From: Reticulascus tulasneorum
Lineage: Eukaryota; Ascomycota; Sordariomycetes; Glomerellales; Reticulascaceae
DNA length: 64,000 nt
Assembly (NCBI GenBank): GCA_001557505.1
Contig: LSAX01000010.1
Span: forward strand, 1,736,001 to 1,800,000
Reading direction: 5' to 3'
In this document: one piece after another, positions 44,151 through 56,388 of the stretch
Position numbering within the stretch: position 1 is the first letter of the stretch
Layout of the letters: the number at the start of each line of letters is the position of its first letter
Notes under the pieces: model-generated
Database searches by the model: none
Seen by the model: the letters and a program-made list of their open reading frames with translations, nothing else
What the model was told of the DNA's origin: nothing
Translations under genes and position numbers: made by a program

Positions 44151-46302
44151 ATGTGGAACGATGAAGACAACAATCCGTACGGTACAAGCTTTGACCGACG
44201 GGACTCCACGACCTCTCCTTCTGCCAACCCAGCTTCCCCAAACTCGCGTGAGTACCTGTTGGATTTTCTCTTCTTTCTAAACTTCCGCACGCAGGATTCT
44301 CAAGATGATGGAATCAATAGATTTGGGTAATGCTTTTGACCATGCTGATGCCGACTGGGAGGACATAGACCAAGCATTCGATGCCCCTCAGACACCGTCA
44401 TCCACCAGCGAAGATCCCCCTCAGCATATCACCTACGGACAAGATGCCAGCGATCCCGAGAGCAGTGACAATGAGCCGGTGGCTAGAATCCGCGGCGAGC
44501 TCGTTCCTCGACGAAAGCCGGGTGGCTATGACAGCCGGATCGAGCAGATTCTTTACGAGAACCCAGAGCTTCCCGTCTTGATTACAGATGCAGGAAAGAG
44601 CTTAGAGAGTGGAGGAAGATATATAGTCTATGCTATCCGAACTGGGGTATGCGAATCTCGGATAGATAATCTTTAGCTTGGTCATTAACTGCCATTTTAG
44701 GATCTCGAAGTTCGCCGTCGATACTCCGAGTTTGCGTCTCTCAGAGATGCCTTAACCCGACTTCACCCCACGCTTATCATTCCACCAATCCCCGAGAAGC
44801 ATACCATGGCTGATTACGCAGCGAACCCGACTAATGCAAAGCAAGACCAGCAGATCATAGATCTACGAAAGCGCATGCTTGCTGTATTCTTGAATCGCTG
44901 TCGGCGAATGGAGCAGGTCAGAACCGACGGTGTCTGGTGGAGATTTCTTGACCCCAATTCTAGCTGGGTACGGCCCTCAATCCTGTCACTGGATATCTTG
45001 AAGAAAACTAACCGGACTGCAGAGTGAGGTCTTGCATTCTCATCCACTTGCGTCAATTCCCAAATCAATCTTGAAAGCACCTCCCCTAGATCCCGCCAAT
45101 CCGAGTGCCGCCCACAACTATCTTCCTGTGCCTGCGAGCTCAGCCAGACTGAAGGGGGCATCTGGAAGAGACAGTCTCGATACAGGGTCCATTAGCGGTG
45201 CTGGATCCCACCCATTCGGCCGTTTCCCACCCGACGGTCACAACCTGAGCGAACAGGAGTTAGACCCTTACTTCATTGCATATGAAGCTTCAATCAAGGA
45301 ACTTGAACAGCTTCTCACAGGCCCCATGGAGAAGGTCAATAGGCGAACGCTAAGCCACCTTTCATCCTTAGCTGCCGACCTTTGCGAGTTGGGCGGGCGT
45401 TTCAATGCCTTCGCGCTCTCCGAACAAGCACCGTCACTTGGCCCAGCAATCGAAAGAGTAGGGCAGGCAGCCGACTCTTCTTATATCGCAACAGAGGAGC
45501 TGTCGAGCTCACTCGGCGCTAGCTTTGCAGAGCCAATGCGCGAGAATGCTCAATTTGCCGGGGTCGTTCGAAGTGTTCTAAAGTATAGGGTCCTGAAGCG
45601 AGTGCAACAGGAGCAAACCAATGAAGAGCTCAACAAGAAAAGAGCACTTCTTGATCAGTTGGAGCGAAGCGAGGCCGAGGCTAGACGAATCGAGCAATAT
45701 CTCAGCAGTAGTCAACAAATCAGTCCACCACCAAAGCGATCTACGAGCCTCAAAGAACCCTCTAATCAGCATCAAAGAGAGGGCAGTGTAGAAGATACTG
45801 CGTCCATAGACTCTGACTTCCCACCAACCCACGGCGACCCTGTTTCTACACCGTCGGCCAGCCAAGGTGTCCCACAAAGAAGCAACTCTACGCCGGGCCA
45901 TAAGAAGGCTCCGAGTGGGAATTCCATCACGAACAAGATCTTTGGTCCCATCCGTCATGCTATTCAAGGCGTAGCAGACGTAGATCCAGAGAGGACCCGA
46001 CGAGACACGATTGGCAAAACGAGGGAAAGTATTGGTCAGTTGGAGCAAGCCCAGGTCGCTGCCGAACAGGACGTCAAGGATGCTAGTGCGAGTATATTGA
46101 AAGACCTGAAGAGATTCCAAAGCGAGAAAGAAGAAGATTTGCGCCGCTACATGGTAAGCTAACATTAGTAACACTATGCGATACTTGAGCTAACATCATA
46201 TCCTAGCTGGCTTATGCAAAGAGCCAAATCGAGTGGGCGAAGAAGAGCAAAGAAACCTGGGAAGAAGCCAAAGCCGAGGTCAACAAGATCGATGAGACTT
46301 AA
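44151..46302 (+). CDS. SNX41: Sorting nexin SNX41/ATG20-type (PX and BAR-like)
   Basis: Predicted 638 aa from exons 44151-44247, 44321-44646, 44701-44967, 45023-46153 and 46207-46302. The start MWNDEDNNPYGTSFDRRDS is typical of filamentous-fungal SNX41. An acidic linker leads to the PX domain (about 105-235), with DLEVRRRYSEFASLRDAL carrying the phosphoinositide-binding RRRYSEF, and PIPEKHTMADYA and LRKRMLAVFLNRCRRM after it. The remainder is helical and BAR-like (DPYFIAYEASIKELEQLL; VLKYRVLKRVQQEQTNEELNKK), broken by a Ser/Pro insert, and ends YAKSQIEWAKKSKETWEEAK. It binds PI3P on endosomes and works in retrieval and selective autophagy (family knowledge). The first intron is uncertain: the obvious acceptor at 44294 breaks the frame, so I used 44320. 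Confidence 0.88.
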
Positions 46303-46923
46303 TAGTTAGTCCCAAAGTATAGGTGGCGTTGACGTGACATCTTGAAATGTTGGGGTGTTCTTGGCCTGCTTCTGGAGAAGACTCCTCCCATTGTGTTTTT
46401 GGATGGTCCGCTGGGCTGTCAGACAAGGGTGGAAATCTTGCTTATCCGGCGTCTCGATGGTCTTAAACGCGGTTTCTAGAACCAACTGATAAGTAATTTA
46501 ATGAGACTATTGCAACACGTTCCAGTCGCTCCGTTAGTGTGCTCGTATTTCATCCAGCCAACCCTAGCATCCTCCCGAGTCCTTTGTTTCACTTCGAAGG
46601 AGCGCAGTGGCCGGCTCATCTTGGCCATCTGGGGGGCAAAGCCGACCAAAGACAAAGTCATCCGCTAGAGGCATCAATAGGTTTTACAAGTGACTAAACA
46701 GAGTATCACGTTTTCGGAGTAGAGACTGACCGCCTAAGGTTGGGTTTGGCGGCTGGATAACTCTAGAGTCGTTTACGATGTGACATTGGGCTTATCGGCT
46801 TATCGATAACGAGGCTGATAAAGCTCTGCCAGGGGGGCATTCCATTCTTTCGTCGCAAAAGGTCGACACGGTCCCCTCCAGTCTTTCTTTCAGTAACCAC
46901 CACAACACCCCAAACCCGCTACA
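46303..46923. other. Intergenic region SNX41 / CEG1
   Basis: These 621 bases hold the SNX41 3' UTR and the CEG1 promoter. Several short frames are open, none with recognisable features. Confidence 0.45.
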
Positions 46924-48166
46924 ATGGACGGCCCTCAGCAAAAGGAGGGCCCGATTGCCGCGATTGCCGAACCCGGGGTGAGGGCTGAGGGTCAGCTGCT
47001 GCATGGACTTCGAAAGGAGGTTGCAGACCTTCTACATCGAAACTCGCTTGGTTTCCCAGGAGCGCAGCCGGTGAGTTTTGCGCGGAAGCACCTCAACGAG
47101 CTGCAACGTCAAGAGTAGGTATAATCCCACGTCGTGTGATCTCGTAGGAACTGCAGATGATAACCCGCGGTACAGCTACTACGTGTGCGAAAAGTCAGAC
47201 GGCATCCGATACCTGCTCTACCTCACGGCCGACGAGGGAGGCAACGAGATACACTACCTGATTGATCGCAAAAATGATTACTGGTACATCCAGAACAGCA
47301 GCTTCCACTTCCCGCAGGTTGAGAATCAACGCGACTTTCATAAGGAGACGTTGATCGATGGCGAGTTGGTTATGGATGACCGCGGAAATGCCAAGAAGGA
47401 GCCGCGGTTCCTCGTCTTCGATTGTCTAGTGCTTGATGGCCAGGAGCTGATGAGCAGAACTTTGGATAAACGGCTGGCATACTTCAACAGAAATATTTAC
47501 GAGCCATATAAGAATCTGTTTAAGCAGTATCCGGAGGAGCGGGCATACCAACCGTTCATTGTGGAGATGAAGGCCATGCAACTGGGTTACGGGATCGAGA
47601 TGATGTTCAGGGATATCTTGCCTAAGCTCAAGCATGGGAATGACGGCTTGATATTCACAGCTCGCAACAGCGAGTACAAACATGGCACGGACCCGCACAT
47701 TCTCAAATGGAAAACACCAGAGGACAACACCGTCGACTGCCGACTGCGGCTCAGCTTCCCCATCGTCCAACCCGACGAGTGGGATATCCAGGACGGCATC
47801 AACGAACCCTTCACCGACTATGACAGCGTCCCTCCGGCCGAGCTCTGGAGCTTCACGGGAGATAGTGGCCCGAACCGATACCAGTACTTCGTAGACTGCT
47901 ACATCTCGGAGGAAGAGTGGGAGATACTGAAGAGCCTTGGGGATCCACTCAACGATCGCATTGTTGAATGCAATAAGGATGAGCTTGGCCGGTGGCGGAT
48001 CTGTCGGTTCAGAGATGACAAGTCAGAAGCCAATCACATCAGTACTCTCAAGAGTGTGCTGGAGAGCATCGAGGACAGGGTCACAGAGAAGGATCTCCAT
48101 GAGGCGGCGAAGAGCATCAAGGACAACTGGAAGATGCGAGCGGCGGCAAAGGACGAGCGGAGGTGA
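46924..48166 (+). CDS. CEG1: mRNA guanylyltransferase (capping enzyme alpha subunit)
   Basis: Predicted 393 aa from exons 46924-47114 and 47176-48166; the 61-base intron joins LQRQ-DYYVCEKSDG in frame. The nucleotidyltransferase motifs are present: EKSDGIRY (motif I, with the GMP-accepting Lys70, the same number as in yeast Ceg1), WYIQNSS..., TLIDGELVMD (motif III), FLVFDCLVLDG (IIIa), HGNDGLIFT (IV) and ILKWKTPEDNTVD (V). The C-terminal OB-fold lid ends with LGRWRICRFRDDKSEANH (motif VI). It caps nascent Pol II transcripts in the nucleus. It lacks a triphosphatase domain, as expected in fungi, where a separate protein supplies it. Confidence 0.96.
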
Positions 48167-49000
48167 GAGGGTGAAGTTTGGCGTCTGGTATTTAAAAGAT
48201 GGGGATTGGATTCCTTGGTGTTTGGGTGGAGGCCGGACGTGAAAGGCGTTCTATTCAAGCCAGGACTAAATTATCATTTCACTGAATATTGAGATCTTTT
48301 TCTGAATATGAACGTGACTTCGGTGAATCGCAACCGACTTCCTGAGGGGCGTCATCTGTTTGAAACTCACAATTAGATGCTACGGTGCTTTTGATCACTC
48401 AACAAACCAGCTGCGGAAGAATGTGCCATGGAATACTATCAATACCATCATTGCGAGCCTCGGGATCAGACTTCGCGAATCTGGTGCATTTCCCGAGCTG
48501 ACACTCCAGCTATGAGTGCACGTGATTATGACGAACAGATCCTCCGCACCTCCAGAATGCGTTACCCGTGTCGATTGCATCAGTCCTCGGTAATCTTCAC
48601 CAGACTCTGGGCCTCGTTTAAGAGCGACCGAAGCTACCGTTGCGTCAGTCACGAATTTATAGTGGGCCATGCTCGACCACGCTTAGGGCGAGACTACCTG
48701 GCTAGCTAGCCTGCTAGCATTGTGGCTTCTGCAGCCCATCCTTGGCTCTGAGCCTCAAACCCTTGACGTGTTCCGTCACTGCTCATTATTACCTGCTAGC
48801 TCTAGCAAGAGCCTGCGGAAAATCCACCGTCGACAATTTGCTGGGAAGGATGGATGCGTTCCAATTGAGGCTGAGGGAACGTCGTCCGTTTACTTCCACC
48901 ACTTATTACTTGCGACATTGATTTGCCAAACTGTCGCATCGAGCACACGCAAGTCCCTCTGCACACCCGATCTGTCGGGAACCTTTCCTATTCGCCCAGC
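48167..49000. other. Intergenic region CEG1 / hydrolase
   Basis: No gene is supportable in these 834 bases. The frame of the downstream hydrolase stays open from 48923, so an upstream start is possible, but the first ATG in good context with a hydrophobic N-terminus is at 49001. A cluster of CTAGC units occurs at 48699-48720. Confidence 0.4.
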
Positions 49001-50563
49001 ATGATACTCGGTCCCGTATCGCTCCTCGATTGCCTTGTCTTCTGCGTCTTTCTCACACCCCAGCTCATCATCCACGTCGGGCTTTTCCGCACTGTGTTCG
49101 TGGTGCTCAAGGCCCTTCCGTTCCTCTGTATGTACATTCAATCCCCTGGATCTTCGCAATGTTCCTTGCTTCGTACTGACTTTGAGAATAGTGTTTCGAT
49201 TGCCGGTATCTCTTGCCTATGAACGGTTCTATTTGAAACGCGCTTCCCGTCCGCCATTCGTGCAGCGGGCTTCCTTTTTCGAGGATGTGGTTGTAAGATG
49301 CGTTCGTTATGCCTTTGCCTGCATTCCCGCCAACATCGGGAGAGTATTTTTCTCCAAGCCGGTTGCGCTGCCGTTTCTGAGGTTCCGCATGTTACGCCAC
49401 GGGTACCTGAAGTCCCCAGTTCACTGGCAGGAATTTAAACAGACTGTAAGTCAAAAGTTGGACTAGAATGTTGTGAGTCTAGCTAAGAACAACCAGGGTC
49501 CCAATGGGTTCAAGGGACTTTGGCTTATTGCCGATCCGATACAGGCACCGGATATGGTGTTATATTACGTGCATGGTAAGTCTACGCTGTCCATCTCAAG
49601 CTCGTAACAATAAGAGATACGCTGGTGTTTGCCCCGTCTCGTCCACTCGTCCAAGCATGTCCCTCAAGGTCGATTGGTAGAGCTCAATCATGGCTAGGGA
49701 AGTATCCCTCGCCTTGTCACCACTTCAGCTTGTAATTCAAAGTGATGTTCTGACATATCACAGGCGGCGGCTTCGCTATGGGATCTTGCTGGTTTTACCT
49801 AGAGTTCCTTTTGGCATGGCATGCGCTCCTGATTGAACAAGGGTTTAAGAACCCAGCAATCTTTGCGCTGGATTATGCACTCGTCCCAGACGAATCTTAT
49901 CCGACGCAAGTGAACGAGACTGTTAGTGGATACAAGCATGCTCTTTCTGTCGTCAGAGATCCTCGGAAATTGTGCGTTGCAGGGGACTCAGCCGGTGCCA
50001 CACTAGTCTTGACGATGCTCATGGAGCTGGGCCGAGTGCGAGCGGATAATATTGCAACAAAGAAGACGGAGGTATCAGCTGTGACGGGCAGTACCAAACA
50101 TCGAGACTGGCCAGCAGCCTCAGATGTTCCGCCACTCCCGGCGATGGCAATACTCATATCTCCTTGGGTCACGCTGATATCGCCGAAACATGACAATTCA
50201 ACTAGCGATTACTTGGACAGTAAGTATCTGCACAAGTATGCAGTGCAGTATGCCGGAGTCAGCCACGTTGGCAAGGCAGCAGCGTCGCCTGGACTCTGCG
50301 AAGATTCCAAACTTTGGGAAGCAGCAAGCCCACCATGCGGGTTCTTCATCACGTGGGGGACGGAAGAAGTGTTCGCCCAGGATATCAAGGACTTCATCCA
50401 GATGCTTGTCAAGTCGCGGGTGGAAGTTGACGGCCGGAGCGAAGAGGGTGGCATCCATGCGTGGCCGGTGGCATCGCTCTTCCTGTCAGGGTCTGAAGAA
50501 CAGAGACTCAAAGGTCTCAGAACACTAACATCTGCAATTAGGCAGCATTTTCTCTACGATTAG
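49001..50563 (+). CDS. Alpha/beta hydrolase, HSL (hormone-sensitive lipase) type, membrane-anchored
   Basis: Predicted 419 aa from exons 49001-49127, 49192-49445, 49497-49575 and 49764-50563. The N-terminus is hydrophobic (LLDCLVFCVFLTPQLIIHV), a likely signal anchor. The oxyanion motif HGGGF (153-157) spans the third intron, which supports the join. GDSAGA gives nucleophile Ser229; GTEEVF supplies the acid (about 354-355) and GGIHAW the base His385, so the triad is complete. The HGGG plus GDSAG pair defines the HSL/acetyl-esterase family. Anchored fungal relatives include sterol deacetylases of the Say1 type, so an ER sterol or lipid esterase is plausible, but the substrate is inference. Confidence 0.85.
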
Positions 50564-53442
50564 AGTATATAGAACAGGAGTTTGGGCAGGTTTGTTCATG
50601 TCAGATTAGATCAAGTAATGACCGTCATAGACACTAGGTGGAGCGGTGTCGAAACCAGAGCGAGATGCTCGCTCGGCTTCTTCAGAGCTATCCCTTATGG
50701 TCTCTGGCTTGTTGCTCTTTTATTATCATCATCCATGACTGCCAAGGGACAGACCTCGAAAGGAGGTCAAAATAGAAAAACTACTTTTTACCTAGAATAC
50801 TCGGCGCGCATTATACCGTAAGCCTTTGAGTTCAAATGCACCGAATCTAGCCCTTAGCTGAGGGCTCTCGATATAAGGTAGCAGTCGGTAAATGGGAAGA
50901 GACACTGATCGGTTCCATATTCACCTAATTCTCAGTGACTCATTTGCTACGACGCATCAAAGGTATTGGCTGGTCCAGGGAAAGGGAAGGACGCCTGCCT
51001 AGGTAGTGTGTGAGACGGCTGGGCATTAAGCAGCTTTCTCACGTCTTGTAGCCTGGACGGCCTTGGAACAGAAAAAATGCATCGTGAGGCTCACATAGTT
51101 CTACCTTAGAAGACGCGTCGCGTGCCTCGGAAGAGGGAGGAAGAAATTGCGGCGCCGGTGAGAGGCTCCAATATTGTGGGTCCCGTCCTTGATGAGGTCA
51201 TGAGGGAACAGAAATTGTGAAGAGTTTTCGATAATAAGGCCGAGAGCAAGAGCATCAACGGCCACTAAGCCTGAGGTTCTGGGTATTCTGGACGTGTCTG
51301 GGGGGCGTCGGGAAATGACGAGCTGAAGTGACGGTGACAGTGTGCGGAAGAGATGCAAGTGGTCAGTTCCAGGCAGAAGATGCAACCACATTGCGCGAGC
51401 TAATTACCTAGCAATCCAAATAGAGGGACAAATTTTTATTTACTGGTACTTTCGGTACTGGGGCCGGGTTCGATGGTACATAGTTGCATACTAGCGACGC
51501 AGGTACATGGACCTGAGCATCTCTATATTCTACGTGGATAATATCCAGGTCGAGTACTTTCGGTACAGTACTTCTAGCCCGCAAGGAATTGTATTCCGCA
51601 TCTCGTCCCAGGTACCGAGATGTAGCGACCAGCCAGAAAGACTGTGAGCTGGGTCATTCTTCTGAGCAGGCATCTAGCCGGGTTACGAGATAATTACGCA
51701 ACGGGGCAAATCTCCCCTTGGACCATTTACTGGAATATATATCTACAAACGAAGGGATCCGCGAACGACTCTCGAAAGACGAACGTTCTGCGCGTGTGCA
51801 CGTATCCGTACATTTTGTATGCAAGTACTTTCATCACCCGCGGGGCAGTGCACGTCAGATCTTTACCCGATCGGGACAGTTTTCGCCTGGTGGCCCCTGC
51901 TTTGGCAGCTTGAGCAGGCCAACCCGGACGCGCATATAAACTCGCACCGCCGCCGCCTTGGATGCCGGCCGTGGCCCTGATGGATGCGATCCAATGCTTG
52001 CGATGATGAGATGACCGTGAGATAGTGCGACCACCACCCCAACCAACCCAAAGAAAGCGTTTGAGCCCCTCGCATAATTCCGCCTTTCCCGAATCCACCG
52101 CAGCAGCGATATCTCCGAAACTTTACACTTCTTTGTGCACTACTATACCTACCATTACCCACCCTACCTGCTTTTTGGTGTTCCGCACTTCATCGCGGAA
52201 CATTTATTACTCATCATCCCGGCTTCCTTGGGGGTGCGCTTTGCTTTTTAAAAGCCCCCCCGATCTCTCTAGAGGCCTGTGCACTCGTGCAGACAGGGTA
52301 CTCCGTTGGGAGCAAGCTGGTCTGGTTCTTCAGCCCTACCTTATCAAAGAGGAGTCGAAAACTTTCCAGTCTTGTCGTAAGAGACTCGCGGAGACTTGGC
52401 ACTCCAGAGCAAAAGAGAGAGTGAGAGAGAAAGAAAGAAAGAAAAAAGAAAGAGACAGGGAGACATAGAGAGAGAAAGAGCCTCGACTTTCTAAAGGACA
52501 AAGAAGACTCTGCGTGATCAGTCAAACGGTTTAGGTCTCCTTCTTAAACTCGTCTTCCCCTTCTCATCTAGGTACCTGTCTAGCAATAGAAGGAACCAGT
52601 GTTCTCCGGGACAAAAGAAAAACCTCAGGTCCGCCCTCGTTACTCTCCTGCAGACTCAATTTTTGTTGTGCTGAGGCGCGCCTCTTCCAAGGGTCTCCAC
52701 CGGCCTACCACTCCAGTCCCTTGCATCGACACATTTTCTTGTGTTCTTGGCTGTGCTTGGCTCTTCAGCGGTGTGTCTTTCGGCTCTTGCAGATTCTTAC
52801 CCTCCACTCCAAAGTGTCCGGAACACTGGACTTTTCTGTTTCTGTAAGCCAGCGCTGGTGCTCTTGGTGTGTACCACGGCCTGTTGACCGCAGCGATATA
52901 CTCATCGCACATCTCGACAGATTCAAAAATCAGACATTCGCGGCTTGACGGGTGTGTGACCGGAGCAAACCAATACTTGGACATTGTTCCATCACCGCCA
53001 TCCTTCCCTTCCATTCAAGCATCAGCATCAGTATCACCGCCGCGCACTGCATTAGCCCCCGCCTCGCGTCAGAATATTGAACTGCATCCCCACCACACCA
53101 AATTTGTCCACCTGCCCCTCCACAAGCCCGACGGATAGGACCGGATTCTCATCCCACCAGCAAAAGCCTTAATAAACGTGGGCTTTCACCTCCTCGACCT
53201 CCAAGTCTTGAGAACGAACCTGCAACTGGGGAAAAGACGGGGGGGTTGAAAGAGCAGCAGGGACACGAAAAAACCCAACTGACATCCACACACCACCATT
53301 CCCAAAAAAGAGAGGGAAGCGAGCCAATCTTTGCCCCGCTTTTTCTTATCCTACTACCTATCTCCGTTTTCACTGGACTTTTTAGCAGCGGCTGTGCTAT
53401 AATTACTTGGGTACAAAAAGCAAGGGCTACCTGACCAAAAGA
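50564..53442. promoter_or_regulatory. 2.9-kb region: hydrolase 3' UTR and long NC2-alpha promoter/leader
   Basis: No protein gene is supportable. The left third holds short random frames. From about 51930 on, the region looks like a promoter and long leader: a CATATAAACT TATA-like box near 51931, then a long stretch with many upstream ATGs, a purine-rich GA tract (52408-52480) and C/T-rich DNA. If transcription begins near 51960, the leader of the next gene is about 1.4 kb before splicing. Confidence 0.45.
52408..52480. repeat. GA-rich purine tract in the NC2-alpha leader region
   Basis: A run of AGAGA, GAAAGAAAG and GAGAGAAAG units, nearly pure purine on the + strand, about 1 kb before the NC2-alpha start codon. 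Confidence 0.7.
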
Positions 53443-54402
53443 ATGGCTAACGAAGACTCTTACGCCCCAAAATCGCCCGACCTCTCCTTCTTCGAGGCTG
53501 GCCCAGTTCCAGGCCCCACCCCGCCCCCGCAAATCCAGCAGCACCACCTCAAGCTGCAAACTTCGGGACCAGCCTATGAATACTCGGCCGCATCCTCATA
53601 TCCTTACAACACAGCTCCTCCCCATCCTTCCTCTGCCTCTGTGCACTTCAAACAGGAGCCCCACAACTATCCGTTGACCGCAGTCAAGCCTGAATACCCT
53701 CCTTACGGCTACTCACCGCACGACGCCCCACAATACTTCCCTGACCAGCACATCCAGCACCACCTGCCGGCTCAAGCTCCACCGCAGCAAGTGGCTTACG
53801 GGCTTCAAGCTCCCAACTTTCTGCAACACATGCCGCAAGGCCAACCGTACATAGACCAACAGCCCCAGTACGCCATAAAACCAGAATTCTTCCAGCAGTA
53901 CATCCCCTCGCCCCAACAGCCGCAGCAGCCGCAGCAGCAGCAGTATCAATCACATATTCCGGCTTCCGTGACAATGCCTCCACGAAAAGCCACCCAGGCG
54001 CCTCCGCCTCCTACAATCGAGCCTTCTCCAGTCAGAACAAAGTTCCCGACAGCAAGAATAAAGCGCATAATGCAGGCGGATGAGGAGGTCGGCAAGGTCG
54101 CACAGCAAACCCCAATTGCGGTTGGCAAGGCATTGGAGATGTTCATGATCGCTCTGGTCACCAAGAGCGCTGAGGTTGCCAAGGAGAAGAACTCCAAGCG
54201 GGTTTCTGCTCAGATGCTCAAGCAGGCTATCGAGGCCGATGGCCAGTACGATTTTCTCCAGGACATCGCTGCGAAAGTGGGCGACGAGGAGAAGCGAGGA
54301 GCAGGTCGTTCCAGCGCCAAGGCGGAGAGTGAAAGCGACGAGGAAATGGTCGAACCGAAGAAGAAAGCAAAGGGCGGGAGAAAGAAGAAAGGCGCCGCAT
54401 GA
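53443..54402 (+). CDS. Negative cofactor 2 alpha (DRAP1/Bur6) with a long Pro/Gln-rich N-terminus
   Basis: Predicted 319 aa, one exon, first ATG in frame [13 protein letters not shown]. The first ~200 residues are Pro/Gln/Tyr/His-rich with [11 protein letters not shown]. The histone fold (about 201-285) reads [41 protein letters not shown] and [22 protein letters not shown], the H2A-like subunit of NC2. A basic, lysine-rich tail ends [15 protein letters not shown]2 alpha with NC2 beta binds TBP on promoters and represses or redistributes Pol II initiation (family knowledge). Yeast Bur6 is only about 142 aa, so the N-terminal extension here is a filamentous-fungal addition; its role is unknown. 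A CBF/NF-YC-like subunit is the alternative, but NF-YC sequence features are missing. Confidence 0.87.
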   Translation: MANEDSYAPKSPDLSFFEAGPVPGPTPPPQIQQHHLKLQTSGPAYEYSAASSYPYNTAPPHPSSASVHFKQEPHNYPLTAVKPEYPPYGYSPHDAPQYFPDQHIQHHLPAQAPPQQVAYGLQAPNFLQHMPQGQPYIDQQPQYAIKPEFFQQYIPSPQQPQQPQQQQYQSHIPASVTMPPRKATQAPPPPTIEPSPVRTKFPTARIKRIMQADEEVGKVAQQTPIAVGKALEMFMIALVTKSAEVAKEKNSKRVSAQMLKQAIEADGQYDFLQDIAAKVGDEEKRGAGRSSAKAESESDEEMVEPKKKAKGGRKKKGAA

Positions 54403-56388
54403 TCTCAGGGAGAAGACCAAGGTAGACAGAGAATAGGTCTGACGAACGGGCGGTGACGATTTGGTTGTTTCGGCGTTTGGCAGGGCAAGCATCTGCAATG
54501 GCGTTGGTTGATGAGATACGAACCACTACCTCCTCATTGAGACATAGACCTCGGATATGGAGGCACCAGTGGCTGCTGCTATGAGTTTGCTTCCCGCGAT
54601 GCCAGCAATGCGAGGCCCTCGAGCCAGGTTTCTTGAGTATGCATATACAAACATTAGAATTATAACAAATGTTGACTTTATCTGGCTCGCTCGGCTTGTA
54701 GTTCCGTCTCCTTGTATTCCGCTCCCATGTGAAACTGTTACTCTAACCTCTTGGGCTTGATGAGCGTGTACTAAAGGAAATAAACGAGTGACTGAGCTGG
54801 CTTGTTTGAATGTCTATTGTTATACATTTAACGCAAAGCAGGGTTGACTATTACGAGATCTACATCACATTTGAGATTGGGTTTGAGCACAAACGGAGCT
54901 AATTAGAGCAACTTGCTGTGTTGCTACATCCGCTCTTCAGCGCATTAGCATTACTCGTCTACTTCTACAGAAACTACCGCCAATCATTCACACTAGCCTC
55001 TCTTTAGGTGCTTTTCTTGTACAATGGCTATGAGAAACCTTATTAGGTAAATCAGGTAAGTGCCTAATGTATTTGTATAAGATGGGATTCTTGTCGCTGA
55101 CTGATTGTATAGAGCTTGGCTTACTTTGGAGGCTTAGTGACACCGATTGCTGTCACGGGTCATGCAGTCGCTGACGCCCACTAGTTTGTCGATTTCAACA
55201 GACAGAGCTGGCAGCTCGTAACACTTACCGCTTGCGGGTGACCTCTTCTAGAACTGGTTCCCAAATCTAGGTGTAGATTCAAGTGCATTTGCGTCATGGG
55301 GACTATCTAGGTTCAGTAACTGAGTAACCACCTAAAACTTACATCACCATGCCAGCTATCATCCTATATTCTTCGTGATGGACGGGTGTGTGTGTTTTTA
55401 ATGCCCGTACTAGCAATGAAGCAAACTGTTGTCCTTCGCAGGTACAAGTTTCCTCTATAGGATCGTTACAATGGGAATTGGTACTAAGGGCATCCCTTGT
55501 TACACACACTTGCGTCCATGAGAAGCATATTCACATAGGTAGTTGGCAAGAGGAATCAAATGTTTGTCGACCAGCAGCCCAAGTCAATACTTATACCTCT
55601 GCGAACTTGGTAGAATGCTGCTGTTCCTCGCGATTGGCTTGCCGTGACCTACGTTACCTTGAGTTGGAAACTATCCGCACAATCACCATTCTCTAGATCA
55701 TCTCGTGACCCGTTATCCTACCTGCACCTCTCATTGTCAACAAACTGTTGAGTTTGTGTGCATCCGATGTCATGCCGACGTTTGATTTAGCAACGCTGGC
55801 TCATAGCACCAACATCATTGATCCCAGAGCAGGAGAGAATTGAGGTTTGTGGCTGGTTTGGCAATTGATGTTTGGTCCTTGGCTGCGGCTTAATCATCAG
55901 GGCTGGCGGGAGCGGTATATTGAATTAATGAAACTTCCACCATGTCAGTCAGTGTGGAGCTGGTTACCCCATTCGTCTCATTCATCGACGGCCTGCTTTC
56001 CAAGCACATTCCGGGGGCCGAGCGCACTTATTAGTTAGTAGTTATGCAGATAACTGCAGTACGTCCTCTGCTCCATACATGTAGGTACCAAGGTGCACCG
56101 TAATAAGCACCTTATCCGTTTGTGCCGGAAAAGTTAGGCATGAATAACCCCCATCCCACTTTTTGCAGTGTGCAAGGGACAGCCAACTGGATTCGACAAG
56201 ACCAGATCGTGGGCCGAGAGTCAAAAGGGAGCTACCCATTCGTACATCGAGAATCTTGGACGCCATTTTTTGCTGCACTCCAGCCATGCTAAGCTATTTT
56301 CCTCTTGAACCCTTTCATGTACAAGATAGATGAGGCTTCCTGCCTCACCGTCCTTTACTGTTCTTCCTTCCGCCTTGTAGCGTGACCA
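54403..56388. other. 2.0-kb intergenic region without a gene
   Basis: Open frames stay around 100 codons or less and have no recognisable features. Short ACCTA/TAGGT motifs recur (near 55010-55060 and 56082-56090). The region should hold the NC2-alpha 3' UTR and the PIK1 promoter. Confidence 0.45.
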
